A stretch of DNA of 20,732 bases from RECO01 sp050485385 (lineage in GTDB: Bacteria > Pseudomonadota > Alphaproteobacteria > Geminicoccales > Geminicoccaceae), in NCBI GenBank assembly GCA_050485385.1, contig JBJHBG010000089.1, positions 1 to 20,732 of the forward strand, read 5' to 3'. The notes under the pieces were generated by a model. That model did not search any database, was not told the origin of the DNA, and saw only the letters and a list, made by a program, of their open reading frames with translations. A program made the translations under genes and the position numbers. Below are positions 1-7,405 of the stretch, one piece after another (position 1 is the first letter of the stretch; each line of letters starts with the position of its first letter).

Positions 1-81
1 GCCCTGCTCGTCGCCATCATCGCCATCAACCTCGTCGGCGACCGGCTGCGCGACGTGTTGAATCCGAGGCTGCGTCGATGA
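1..81 (+). CDS. dppC: Peptide/nickel ABC transporter permease, C-terminal end (partial)
   Basis: Only the last 26 codons are in the window, open at the left edge and ending in TGA at 79-81. The fragment is a hydrophobic stretch followed by INLVGDRLRDVLNPRLR. That matches the end of DppC/OppC-type permeases, where the last membrane helix is followed by a conserved N-x-x-GD-x-LRD-x-L-(D/N)PR motif. Its stop codon overlaps the start of the downstream ATPase gene by four bases (ATGA at 78-81), which indicates translational coupling in one transport operon. The DppC versus OppC label rests on this short motif and on the neighbouring ATPases. The periplasmic binding protein and the other permease should lie to the left, outside the window. 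Confidence 0.8.
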   Translation, partial: ALLVAIIAINLVGDRLRDVLNPRLRR

Positions 82-1058
82 CGGAGGAGGTCGTCCGCGT
101 CGAGGGCCTGAAGACGCATTTCTTCACCGACCAGGGCGTGGCGAAGGCGGTCGACGGCGTCGATCTCACGCTGCGGCGCGGCGAAATCATGGGGCTGGTC
201 GGCGAGAGCGGCTCCGGCAAGTCGATCACCGGCTTTTCCCTCATGGGTCTGGTCGACCCGCCCGGCCGCATCGTCGAAGGCTCGATCCGCTTTCTGGGCG
301 AGGAACTGGTGGGCCTGCCCGAAGAGCGGCTGCGGCAACTCCGGGGCTCGAAGATCGCCATGATCTTCCAGGACCCGATGATGACGCTCAACCCGGTGCT
401 GCGCATCGATACCCAGATGATCGAGGCGGTGCTGGCGCACGACAAGTGCGGCGAGAAGGTGGCGCGGCAGCGTTGCATCCAGGCGCTGGCCACCGTCGGC
501 ATCCCGTCCGCCACCGAGCGCATCAAGGCCTATCCGCACCAGTTCTCGGGCGGTATGCGCCAGCGGGTCGCGATCGCCATCGCGCTGTTGCACGAGCCGG
601 CCTTGATCGTCGCCGACGAGCCGACGACCGCCCTCGACGTCACCATCCAGGCGCAGATCCTGCACGAGATGCGCCGGCTCGCCCGCGCCACCGGCACCGC
701 CCTCATCTGGATCACCCACGACCTCGCCGTCATCGCCGGTCTCGCCGACAAGGTGGCGGTCATGTACGGCGGCCGGATCGTCGAGGCGGGCACGGTGGCG
801 GAGATCGTCGAGCGGCCGATGCACCCCTATACCAAGGGGCTGATCGACAGTGTGCCGAGCCACAATGCGCGCGGCGTGCCCTTGCGGCAGATCGCCGGCA
901 TGGCGCCCTCGCTCCTCGCCATGCCGGACGGCTGCTCGTTCCGTCCGCGTTGCTTCGCCGCGACGCACCGCTGCCTGGAGGCGCCGGAGAACCGCTCCAT
1001 CGCCCAGGGCCGGCGCATCCGCTGCCACCACCCGTTGCTCCAGGACGTGCCCGCATGA
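78..1058 (+). CDS. dppD: Peptide/nickel ABC transporter ATP-binding protein, DppD/OppD type
   Basis: A 326-residue ATPase that powers import of oligopeptides or similar ligands through the DppBC/OppBC-type permease from the cytoplasmic face. The nucleotide-binding domain is complete: Walker A GESGSGKS at residues 42-49, Q-loop FQDP near 97-100, ABC signature FSGGMRQR at 156-163, Walker B LIVADEP at 176-182 and switch His214. The C-terminal oligopeptide-transporter extension is present, with the four-cysteine pattern C286, C292, C299 and C316 (CSFRPRC ... RC ... RCHHP). This pattern is typical of the family and has been linked to an iron-sulfur cluster in some homologs. The ATG at 78 overlaps the permease stop, and the TGA at 1056-1058 overlaps the next ATG, so the three genes form a coupled operon. 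The family is certain; the exact substrate is not. Confidence 0.95.
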   Translation: MTEEVVRVEGLKTHFFTDQGVAKAVDGVDLTLRRGEIMGLVGESGSGKSITGFSLMGLVDPPGRIVEGSIRFLGEELVGLPEERLRQLRGSKIAMIFQDPMMTLNPVLRIDTQMIEAVLAHDKCGEKVARQRCIQALATVGIPSATERIKAYPHQFSGGMRQRVAIAIALLHEPALIVADEPTTALDVTIQAQILHEMRRLARATGTALIWITHDLAVIAGLADKVAVMYGGRIVEAGTVAEIVERPMHPYTKGLIDSVPSHNARGVPLRQIAGMAPSLLAMPDGCSFRPRCFAATHRCLEAPENRSIAQGRRIRCHHPLLQDVPA

Positions 1059-2047
1059 GCCAGGACGTGATGGCCCTGGAGCGGGTCTCCAAGCGCTTCG
1101 TCAAGAAGATCGACTTCGCCGAGAAGATCGCCAACCTCGTCGGCGGCAACTACCGCGATCAGGTGGTGCACGCGGTCGACGAGGTGAGCTTCGCCATCCG
1201 CCAGGGCGAGGTCTTGGGCCTGGTCGGCGAGAGCGGCTGCGGCAAGTCCACCCTCGGCCGCATCGTCGCCGGCGTGCTGGAGGCCTCGGCCGGCACCGTC
1301 CGCTGGCACGGCAAGACCCAGGCCGACCTTCGGGGCAGCGAGCGAAGGCGGGCAGCCCTCGCCGTCCAGATGATCTTCCAGGACCCGTTCGCGAGCCTCA
1401 ACCCGAGGCTCACCGTCGCCGAGATCGTCGGCGAAGCGCCCCTGGTCCACGGCCTCGTCTCGCGCCGGGAGCACGAGGCTTGGGTGGCGCGGACGCTGGA
1501 GCGGGTGGGGCTCGATCCGACCTACCGGGCGCGCTACCCGCACCAGTTCTCGGGCGGCCAGCGCCAGCGGATCGGCATCGCCCGCGCCCTTGCGGTGGAG
1601 CCCGAGTTCCTGGTCTGCGACGAGGCCATCGCTGCCCTCGACGTCTCGATCCAGGCGCAGGTCTTGAACCTGTTCATGAAGCTCAGGGACGAGTTGGGCC
1701 TGACCTACCTCTTCATCAGCCACGACCTCTCGGTGGTCGAGCACATCTCCGACCGCATCGTCATCATGTATCTCGGCCGCGTGGTCGAGATGGCGCCGAC
1801 GGACGAGCTGTTCAAGGCACCCAACCACCCCTACACCCGGGCGCTTCTGGAAGAGGTGCCGCGCCTGGAGGCCAGGGCGCGCGACTACCAGCCGATCAAG
1901 GGCGAGATCCCCTCGCCGCTCGACCCACCGACCGGCTGCCACTTCCACCCCCGCTGTCCCTTCGCCATGCCCCGCTGCAGCGAGGAGCGGCCGGCGCTGA
2001 AGGAGGTCGCGCCCGGCCGCCGGTCGGCCTGTCACTTGAACGACTGA
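1055..2047 (+). CDS. dppF: Peptide/nickel ABC transporter ATP-binding protein, DppF/OppF type
   Basis: The second ATPase of the heterodimer, 330 residues. Walker A GESGCGKST is at 58-66, Q-loop FQDPFASLNP at 108-117, signature FSGGQRQR at 165-172, Walker B FLVCDE at 185-190 and switch His223. The D-loop region reads EAIAALDVS rather than the commoner EPTSALDVS, but EAxxALDVS is a normal variant in this family. The C-terminal extension carries C295, C301, C308 and C326 in the CHFHPRC...RC...C pattern. The ATG at 1055 lies in a 4-base ATGA overlap with dppD; a longer reading frame continues upstream, but it is only the alternative frame of dppD. The 3' end overlaps the convergent histidine kinase gene by 16 bases (2032-2047), and no terminator is visible between the two. 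Confidence 0.95.
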   Translation: MSQDVMALERVSKRFVKKIDFAEKIANLVGGNYRDQVVHAVDEVSFAIRQGEVLGLVGESGCGKSTLGRIVAGVLEASAGTVRWHGKTQADLRGSERRRAALAVQMIFQDPFASLNPRLTVAEIVGEAPLVHGLVSRREHEAWVARTLERVGLDPTYRARYPHQFSGGQRQRIGIARALAVEPEFLVCDEAIAALDVSIQAQVLNLFMKLRDELGLTYLFISHDLSVVEHISDRIVIMYLGRVVEMAPTDELFKAPNHPYTRALLEEVPRLEARARDYQPIKGEIPSPLDPPTGCHFHPRCPFAMPRCSEERPALKEVAPGRRSACHLND

Positions 2048-5043
2048 CGCGCGGCGGTGAGGGCGTTACGGAGCTTGGCTGCCAGCTTGTCGCGCCGGTA
2101 GGGCTTCTTCAGGATCGGCAGGGCGCCGTTGCAGTCGACGCTGTCGGGCAGCGCGTCGGCGGTGTAGCCGGATGTGAGCAGGACCGGGAGATCGGGCCGT
2201 AGGCCCCGCGCTCGCTCGGCCAGTTCGCGGCCGTTCATGCCGCCCGGCATCACCACGTCGGTGAAGAGGAGATCGATCTCCCGCCGCTCGCCGAGGACAC
2301 GCAGCGCGGCGGCTCCGTCGGCCGCCGACACCACGGTGTAGCCCAGGCTGCCCACCAGTTCGGCCACGTGGGCGCGGACCAGGGGGTCGTCCTCGACCAA
2401 CAGGATCGTTTCGCCGCCGCCGGTGCCGACGGTCGCGCGGTCGTCGCTCCATGACTCCTCTGTCGGAACGACCGCGCGTGGCAGGTAGAGCCGCACCCGC
2501 GTGCCCCAGCCGGGCTCGGAATCGAGCACGACGTGGCCGCCGAGCTGGGTGACGTAGCCGTAGACCATCGAGAGGCCGAGCCCGCTGCCCTTGCCCGGCT
2601 CCTTGGTCGTGAAGAACGGCTCGAACACGCGCGGCAGGGTCTCGGCGTCGATGCCCTGGCCGTCGTCGGCGACGGCCAGCATCACGTAGTCGCCGGGCAA
2701 GAGGTCCGCGACGTCGGGGCCGATGGCGACGTTGCGCGTTTCGATCGCCAGGGTACCGCCGCTCGGCATGGCGTCGCGGGCATTGAGCGACAGGTTCAGC
2801 AGGGCACTTTCCAGTTGGGCCGCGTCGATCCGCGCGGGCCAGAGGTCGGCCGGCGTGTCGAGCCTGAGGACGACCTGTTCGCCGAGGGTGCGCTTCAGCA
2901 TCGTGGCCATGCCGCGCAGGACGGCACCCACGTCGACCGGTCGCGCATCGAGCGGCTGACGGCGGGCGAAGGCCAGCAGGCTCTGCGTCAAGGAGGCACC
3001 GCGCTCGGCCGCCGTGCGCGACATGGCGACGAAGGGCAGGACGGGATCGTCCGGTGGCAGCAGTTCCTCCATCAACTCGGCATTGCCGAGGATCACCGTG
3101 AGCAGGTTGTTGAAGTCGTGGGCGACGCCGCCGGTGAGTTGGCCGATCGCCTCCAGCCGCTGCGACTGCAACAGGCGCTGCTCCATCGCTCGTTGTTCGG
3201 TGACGTCCAGATGCACGCCCGAGACCCATTCCGGTCGGCCGTCGGCGGTGCGTGTCGACACGCGGCCGCGGTCGAGCACCCAGACCCAATGGCCAGCGGC
3301 GTGACGCATGCGGACCTCGCATTCGTAGAAGTCCGTTGCCCCGGTGAAATGCTTGTCGATGTTGGCGTTGGAGAGTTCCAGGTCGTCCGGGTGGACGAAG
3401 CGGGTCCAGGTTTCGAGGGTGGTCGGCTCCAGCTCCGCCTTGGTGTGGCCGACGATCTCGGCCCAGCGGTCGTTGATCAGCAGCTCGTCGGTCTGGACGT
3501 TCCATTCCCAAGTGCCGACGCGCGCGCCGGTGATGATGTCGGCGAGACGCTGTTGCGCGCGCTTCAGGTCGGTGATGTCGGCGCGCATGCTGATGCGTCC
3601 ACCGTCGGCCGTGGCGCGCTCGTAGACGCGCAGCCACCGTCCGTCGGCAAGATACTGCTCGAGCGAACTCTCGGGTTGTCGATGTGCCGCCATACGCTCG
3701 GCGAGCCAGGCCGCCTCACGGCCCACGGCATCGCGGTACTGGCCACGCGCGAGGCCGTAGCGCAGGATGTCCTCGAACCGTGCGCCGGGTATCATGGCCG
3801 GCGCCGTTTCCGGGTAGAAGTCCCGATAGCGCTGGTTGCAGAGCGCCAGGCGGTCGTCGGCATCGTAGTAGACGAGCGCGTCGGGCAGCACCTCGACGGC
3901 CTGCAACAGCCGCGTCCGCGCCTCGGTCGCTGCCGCCGTCGCCGCCGCCAGCGCCACCTCGTGCTCCTTGCGGGCGGTGACGTCGGTCTGCACGGCCACG
4001 AACCCGGTGGCCCTGCCGTCGGCGTCGCGGGTCGGTTGGATGTCGATATCCACCCAGTATTTGCGGCCGTCCTTGGTACGATTGAGCAGTTCCGCCCGCG
4101 CGGGCTTGCCCTGGCGCAGTGCGGCTCGGATGGCCGCCACCACCGTGGGATCGGTCTCCGGGCACTGGAGCAGCGCGCCCGGCCGCTCGCCCCTCACGTC
4201 GGCGAGCCGGTAGCCGGTGACGCGCTCGAAGGCGTCGTTGACCCATTCGATCCGCTGGTCCGCGTCGCAGACGATGACGAGATTGACCGTCCGCCGGGCG
4301 ACCTCGCCTAGACGCTCCAACTCCTGCCGACGTGCCCGCTCCTCGGTCATGTCGCTGAAGGTTCCGTAGAGCCGCAGCGGCCGGCCGGCGCGGCGCTCGG
4401 TCGCGGCCGTTACCCGCACCCAGATGTGGCGGCCGGCCGCGGTGACGAAGGGAAGCTCCAGGTCGAGCGACCCTTCGCTCTCCATCAGGCGCTGGAGGGC
4501 CGGCTTGATGATCGTGCGCGCCGTGGCCGGATAGAACGTCAGCGTCTGCTCGACGGTGGGCCGAAAGGTTGCCGGATCGACCTCGTGGATGGCGAAGGTC
4601 ATGGCCGACCAGTGCAGCTCTCGGGTGCCCAGGTCGATCTCCCAGGTGCCCATCCGAGCCTGGTGCTCGATCTCCGCGATCTGCGTGGCGAGGCGTCGGG
4701 CCGCGGTCACGTCGACCGCGACGCCATGGCGTAGCCCGTCGGCGTCGGTCCAGCGCTCCCGCCATTCGATCAGACGGTATTGCCCGTCGTTGGCGCGATA
4801 GCGACAGGTGGCGCCTGGCTCCGACGCGGCCCGGCGTCCGGGCTCGGCCAAATCGTCGGGGTGCAGGAAGGCGTCGGCGGGAGCCGCCAGCAACTCGGCC
4901 TTGGACCAACCGAGCACGCGCGTCCAGGCGTGGTTCACCTCGACGAAGCGGCCCTCCCCGTCGACGATGGAGAAGAGATCGGTAGCGCAATCGAAGAAGC
5001 CCGCTCGCCGAAGGTCCACTCGCTCGCGCATCGGGGAATCCAA
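2032..5043 (-). CDS. Hybrid sensor histidine kinase with five PAS-like modules and a receiver domain
   Basis: A 1003-residue signalling kinase with no predicted membrane helix, so probably cytoplasmic. PAS-like modules lie at about 14-112, 125-235, 248-357, 380-492 and 503-616. A HisKA dimerisation segment follows, with phospho-acceptor His642 in GGVAHDFNNLL. The ATPase domain has N-box N754 (NLSLNARDAM), a G1 box DDGQGID at 793-799 and a G2 box GKGSGLGLS at 817-825. A C-terminal receiver has acidic residues in LLVEDDPL, phospho-acceptor D929 (FTDVVMP), T957/S958 and K980. The third PAS resembles LOV folds (GERPGALLQ), but the photoactive cysteine is absent. I chose the TTG start at 5043 because GGAG lies seven bases upstream (5051-5054); an in-frame ATG at 5031 has a poorer ribosome-binding site. 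No separate response regulator is adjacent, so its output is unknown. Confidence 0.93.
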   Translation of the reverse strand: MDSPMRERVDLRRAGFFDCATDLFSIVDGEGRFVEVNHAWTRVLGWSKAELLAAPADAFLHPDDLAEPGRRAASEPGATCRYRANDGQYRLIEWRERWTDADGLRHGVAVDVTAARRLATQIAEIEHQARMGTWEIDLGTRELHWSAMTFAIHEVDPATFRPTVEQTLTFYPATARTIIKPALQRLMESEGSLDLELPFVTAAGRHIWVRVTAATERRAGRPLRLYGTFSDMTEERARRQELERLGEVARRTVNLVIVCDADQRIEWVNDAFERVTGYRLADVRGERPGALLQCPETDPTVVAAIRAALRQGKPARAELLNRTKDGRKYWVDIDIQPTRDADGRATGFVAVQTDVTARKEHEVALAAATAAATEARTRLLQAVEVLPDALVYYDADDRLALCNQRYRDFYPETAPAMIPGARFEDILRYGLARGQYRDAVGREAAWLAERMAAHRQPESSLEQYLADGRWLRVYERATADGGRISMRADITDLKRAQQRLADIITGARVGTWEWNVQTDELLINDRWAEIVGHTKAELEPTTLETWTRFVHPDDLELSNANIDKHFTGATDFYECEVRMRHAAGHWVWVLDRGRVSTRTADGRPEWVSGVHLDVTEQRAMEQRLLQSQRLEAIGQLTGGVAHDFNNLLTVILGNAELMEELLPPDDPVLPFVAMSRTAAERGASLTQSLLAFARRQPLDARPVDVGAVLRGMATMLKRTLGEQVVLRLDTPADLWPARIDAAQLESALLNLSLNARDAMPSGGTLAIETRNVAIGPDVADLLPGDYVMLAVADDGQGIDAETLPRVFEPFFTTKEPGKGSGLGLSMVYGYVTQLGGHVVLDSEPGWGTRVRLYLPRAVVPTEESWSDDRATVGTGGGETILLVEDDPLVRAHVAELVGSLGYTVVSAADGAAALRVLGERREIDLLFTDVVMPGGMNGRELAERARGLRPDLPVLLTSGYTADALPDSVDCNGALPILKKPYRRDKLAAKLRNALTAARQSFK

Positions 5044-5055
5044 GATGCTTCTCCA

Positions 5056-5070
5056 TCACCCGTGGGGTGA
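5056..5070. promoter_or_regulatory. Perfect 6-3-6 inverted repeat in the kinase leader
   Basis: TCACCC-GTG-GGGTGA is a perfect palindrome with 6-base arms and a 3-base centre. It ends one base before the GGAG Shine-Dalgarno (5051-5054, minus strand) of the histidine kinase gene. It could be an operator or a 5'-UTR hairpin that limits ribosome access. The position is suggestive, but a repeat of this size can occur by chance in GC-rich DNA. Confidence 0.35.
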
Positions 5071-5076
5071 ATGGCG

Positions 5077-5105
5077 AATGTGATCTTGCTCCTACGGTGA
5101 ATCAA
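5077..5105 (-). promoter_or_regulatory. Weak candidate promoter for the histidine kinase gene
   Basis: On the minus strand, TTGATT (5105-5100) and CACATT (5082-5077) are separated by 17 bases, upstream of the palindrome and the kinase start. The -35 match is fair and the -10 match is poor (three of six). The 125-base gap between radC and the kinase gene is large enough for a promoter, but this assignment is tentative. Confidence 0.22.
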
Positions 5106-5168
5106 GCAAAAGCGGACGGCAGACCCGGCCACACACTACCGGCGGTTGGGGAGCGACGTGGCGGGATC

Positions 5169-5852
5169 TCAGGAGAGGGTTCGGCCGCTCAGGATCGAGT
5201 AGGCGCCGTCGCCGATGACGACGTGCTCCACGAGGTCCATGTCGAGTGCTTGGAGGGTGCGCTGGAGGGAGTCGGTCGTCGCCAGATCGGCGGCGGAGGG
5301 GGTGAGGTTGCCCGAGGGGTGATTGTGGGCGAGCACGACGGCCGAGGCGCGGTGGGCCAGCGCCCGTTCGACGACGTGACGCACGGTCACCGGGCAATGG
5401 TCGACGCCGCCTTGGGCTACGACTTCCACCGCGATCAGGCCGAAATCCGCATCGAGGAACAGCGCCAGGGCCGCTTCCTCGGTGCGGTGCCGCAACTCGT
5501 CGGCGAGGAAATCGACCAAGGCCTCGGGGGACTCGATCCTGATCCGCTTCGGCAGTCGCTCGCGGACGGCCGTGCGATGCACCGCGAGGACGGCGCCGAT
5601 GACGGCGACGGCGGCGGTCGGCAACGCGAAGCGGGCCTGCAATTCGTCCGGCGCCGCTCGAAGCACCGCCGCCAGGCTGCCGAAATGGGCGAGGAGCCGC
5701 TCCGCCACCTCGCCGGGGGCACCGAGACCGGCAAAGGCGAGAACGGAGCCCAGCACCCGGGCCGGGGCTGCGGTGTCGACGCCCAGCGCGACCGACCCCA
5801 CGGTGGCGTTGTGGGTGACGTTCGTGAAGGCGTCGAGCGGTTGAACGGTCAT
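5169..5852 (-). CDS. radC: RadC-family JAB/MPN domain protein
   Basis: A 227-residue protein with the usual RadC layout: a helix-hairpin-helix-like N-terminal half (GLGAPGEVAERLLAHFGSL region) and a C-terminal JAB1/MPN metalloprotease-like domain. The JAMM signature is intact: HNHPSG supplies the two metal-binding histidines, and the aspartate of PSAADL lies eleven residues after the second. An upstream acidic residue in the TEEAALALFLD strand could be the catalytic glutamate. RadC was named for DNA repair, but that role is disputed and the molecular function is unknown. The gene stands alone on the minus strand, 125 bases upstream of the kinase gene. I chose the ATG at 5852; a GTG at 5867 would add five residues. 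Neither start has a convincing Shine-Dalgarno. Confidence 0.9.
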   Translation of the reverse strand: MTVQPLDAFTNVTHNATVGSVALGVDTAAPARVLGSVLAFAGLGAPGEVAERLLAHFGSLAAVLRAAPDELQARFALPTAAVAVIGAVLAVHRTAVRERLPKRIRIESPEALVDFLADELRHRTEEAALALFLDADFGLIAVEVVAQGGVDHCPVTVRHVVERALAHRASAVVLAHNHPSGNLTPSAADLATTDSLQRTLQALDMDLVEHVVIGDGAYSILSGRTLS

Positions 5853-6128
5853 GGCAAGGCCCCGCACGCCAACGCCAGCGACGTCGACGACCGTGAAGCG
5901 AACATTCGGTGGAAGGCGGTGGCGGCGCGCGCCGCGACGGGGACCCGTCAGCGGGGCGCGGGCGGCGCGGCCGTGCGGTCGTGGTGGTCGCGAGCGAAGC
6001 GCGGCGGCAACTTGGCGATCGTCGAAGGCCGGGGCGAACGGCGAACCGTGCTTGCCGTGCAGAGCGGTGCGGAGCTTCGCGCCATCGACCTCGTCCCTCG
6101 ATCCGTGCCGGGTTTCATGTCCCGTTGA

Positions 6129-6238
6129 GCAACCTTAGGATGATATTAAGGGGTGTGAATTGCACGTCAGGTTTTGTTAGGAACCGTCGAACCGCCGCGC
6201 GTGCAGCCGACACAACCTCACGTTGTTGCAACCTAAGG
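6129..6238. repeat. AT-rich patch bounded by near-identical 11-bp repeats
   Basis: GCAACCTTAGG at 6129-6139 and GCAACCTAAGG at 6228-6238 are direct repeats with a single mismatch, 99 bases apart. The T/A difference also makes their last seven bases (CCTTAGG / CCTAAGG) exact reverse complements. The DNA between them is much richer in A and T than its surroundings. The repeats could be paired protein-binding sites near the radC promoter or the scar of a small insertion. Confidence 0.4.
6140..6170 (-). promoter_or_regulatory. Candidate promoter reading toward radC
   Basis: On the minus strand, CTGACG (6170-6165) and TATCAT (6145-6140) are spaced by 19 bases. The -10 matches TATAAT at five of six positions and the -35 matches TTGACA at four of six. 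It lies in the AT-rich patch. The implied leader to radC is long (about 280 bases), which weakens the call. Confidence 0.28.
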
Positions 6239-6266
6239 TGCTTCGGTCACCGAGGCGCCGACGATG

Positions 6267-6293
6267 GCGGGGGACGGCCCGGCTGTCCCCCGC
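6267..6293 (-). terminator. Hairpin terminator candidate at the end of the TRAP/TTT operon
   Basis: GCGGGGGAC (6267-6275) and GTCCCCCGC (6285-6293) form a perfect 9-bp GC-rich stem with a 9-base loop. It begins 11 bases after the dctP stop codon, where a terminator for the nine-gene minus-strand operon is expected. There is no T-tract after it in the minus-strand direction, so it may act as an imperfect terminator or as a 3'-end stabiliser. Confidence 0.6.
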
Positions 6294-6304
6294 GACGCGA
6301 CGGC

Positions 6305-7303
6305 TCAATTGGTGCGTGCCGCCTGGATCGTCTCCTGGAACAGCTCGACCAGGTCGGCGCCGACGCGCCCGGCCCATTCGTCGAAGGCGGGCTTGGTGGC
6401 GTCGCGGAACGCCTGCAATTCGGCCTCGCTCGGCTCGTAGACCTCCATGCCCTGGCTGGTCAGGTAGTCGATGCCGGTGGCGGTCTGCGCGCGCGAACGC
6501 TCCACCTGATAGGCCATCGCCTCCGCCGCAGCCTCCTGCATCGCCGTCTGCATGTCGGCGTCCCAGCTGTCCCAGAGCTGCTGCGCGACGCCGAGGAACA
6601 GGGGATCGTAGGAGTAGTGCCAGGTGGTGAGGTGACGCTGCACCTCGTAGACGCGCGCCGGCACGATCACCGCACCGATCGGGTTCTCCTGGCCGTCGAC
6701 CACGCCCTGTTGGAGCGCCGAGAACGTCTCGGTCCACTGCATCTGCTGCGGGTTGGCCCCGAGCGCGTTCATGACATCGATGTACATCGGTCCGGCGACG
6801 CGCATGTTCAGCCCGCGCATGTCCTCGGGCGTGCGGATCGGGCGCACGTTGTTGGTCACCTCGCGAAAGCCGTTTTCGCCCCAGGCGAGAACCACGATCC
6901 CATGCTCGGCGAGGATCTCGGCCATGCGCTCGCCTGGCTCGCCCTGGAGCGTGGCGTCGACGTCGTCGTAGGAGGCGTAGAGATAGGGCAGCGAGAACAC
7001 CGCCATCCGCGGCTCCAGCGGCGTCACGTTGATCGCCGAGGTGACGACGAAGTCGATCGAGCCGCGGCCGACCATCTCGGCCTGGCGCATCTGGTCGCCG
7101 CCGGTGAGCTGCGCGTTGGGAAACACGCGCACGTCGTGGGTGCCGCCGGTCTTCTCCGCCACCAGTTCGCCGAAGCGCACGGCACCCTCGTGCCAGGTCG
7201 AGGTGTCGCCGGTGTTGTGGCTGAGACGGAAGGTGGTGGCCTCCGCGGCGGTCGCGAGACCCACCGCCAAGGCGGTAGCGGCGAGGAGGATTTTGACGGT
7301 CAT
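6305..7303 (-). CDS. dctP: TRAP transporter periplasmic solute-binding protein, DctP family
   Basis: A 332-residue extracytoplasmic binding protein that captures an organic acid and delivers it to the DctQM membrane complex. The first ~22 residues form a signal peptide (MTVKILLAATALAVGLATAA, then an A-x-A-type site). The DctP fold features are visible: LSHNT near the mature N-terminus, FPNAQLTGGDQM, the substrate carboxylate-binding Arg168 in GLNMRVAGP, and VDGQENP at about 202-208. The reading frame is open 33 codons further upstream, but the ATG at 7303 directly precedes the signal peptide and has AGGGAG upstream (7315-7320). It is last in the operon, 102 bases after dctM, whereas TRAP operons often begin with the binding protein. 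The substrate is unknown. Confidence 0.94.
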   Translation of the reverse strand: MTVKILLAATALAVGLATAAEATTFRLSHNTGDTSTWHEGAVRFGELVAEKTGGTHDVRVFPNAQLTGGDQMRQAEMVGRGSIDFVVTSAINVTPLEPRMAVFSLPYLYASYDDVDATLQGEPGERMAEILAEHGIVVLAWGENGFREVTNNVRPIRTPEDMRGLNMRVAGPMYIDVMNALGANPQQMQWTETFSALQQGVVDGQENPIGAVIVPARVYEVQRHLTTWHYSYDPLFLGVAQQLWDSWDADMQTAMQEAAAEAMAYQVERSRAQTATGIDYLTSQGMEVYEPSEAELQAFRDATKPAFDEWAGRVGADLVELFQETIQAARTN

Positions 7304-7331
7304 GATGGGTCGTTCTCCCTGTGCGTGGGGT

Positions 7332-7343
7332 GCCCCGCGGGGC
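7332..7343. repeat. 12-bp GC palindrome in the dctM-dctP gap
   Basis: GCCCCGCGGGGC is a perfect palindrome in the 102-base gap before dctP. In the transcript it could form a short hairpin that separates expression of the abundant binding protein from the membrane subunits. It is short enough to be chance in this base composition. Confidence 0.3.
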
Positions 7344-7405
7344 TGGGGTTCGTGATTGGCCATACGCCGGCGGAAGATCGAAGCGGAGCGCCCGAAAGGC
7401 AAGCC

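Larger units (their letters stand above)
5853..6304. other. Gene-poor 450-bp spacer between dctP and radC
   Basis: No confident gene lies here. The left part (about 5870-6128) is GC-rich. It contains one plus-strand frame from a GTG at 5919 to a TGA at 6126-6128 (69 codons), whose later part (ending IDLVPRSVPGFMSR) has the GC-rich third positions of a coding frame. It lacks a well-spaced ribosome-binding site and any family match I recognise, so it could be a small protein or a decayed gene end. The right part (about 6129-6240) is markedly AT-richer and holds the repeats, candidate promoter and hairpin listed separately. Confidence 0.5.

Noticed and set aside
1055..2047. Defective Walker B/D-loop in DppF (EAIAALD instead of EPTSALD)
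   Set aside because: The catalytic glutamate (E190) and the ALD motif are intact, and EAxxALDVS is a common variant in DppF/OppF-type ATPases.
3990..4290. LOV photoreceptor domain in the third PAS of the kinase
   Set aside because: The LOV-like motif reads GERPGALLQ and lacks the conserved cysteine that forms the flavin adduct, so blue-light sensing of the usual kind is not supported.
2533..4311. A 592-codon plus-strand open frame antisense to the histidine kinase
   Set aside because: It mirrors the kinase codons and shows no motif. The minus-strand frame contains complete PAS, HisKA, HATPase and receiver motifs.
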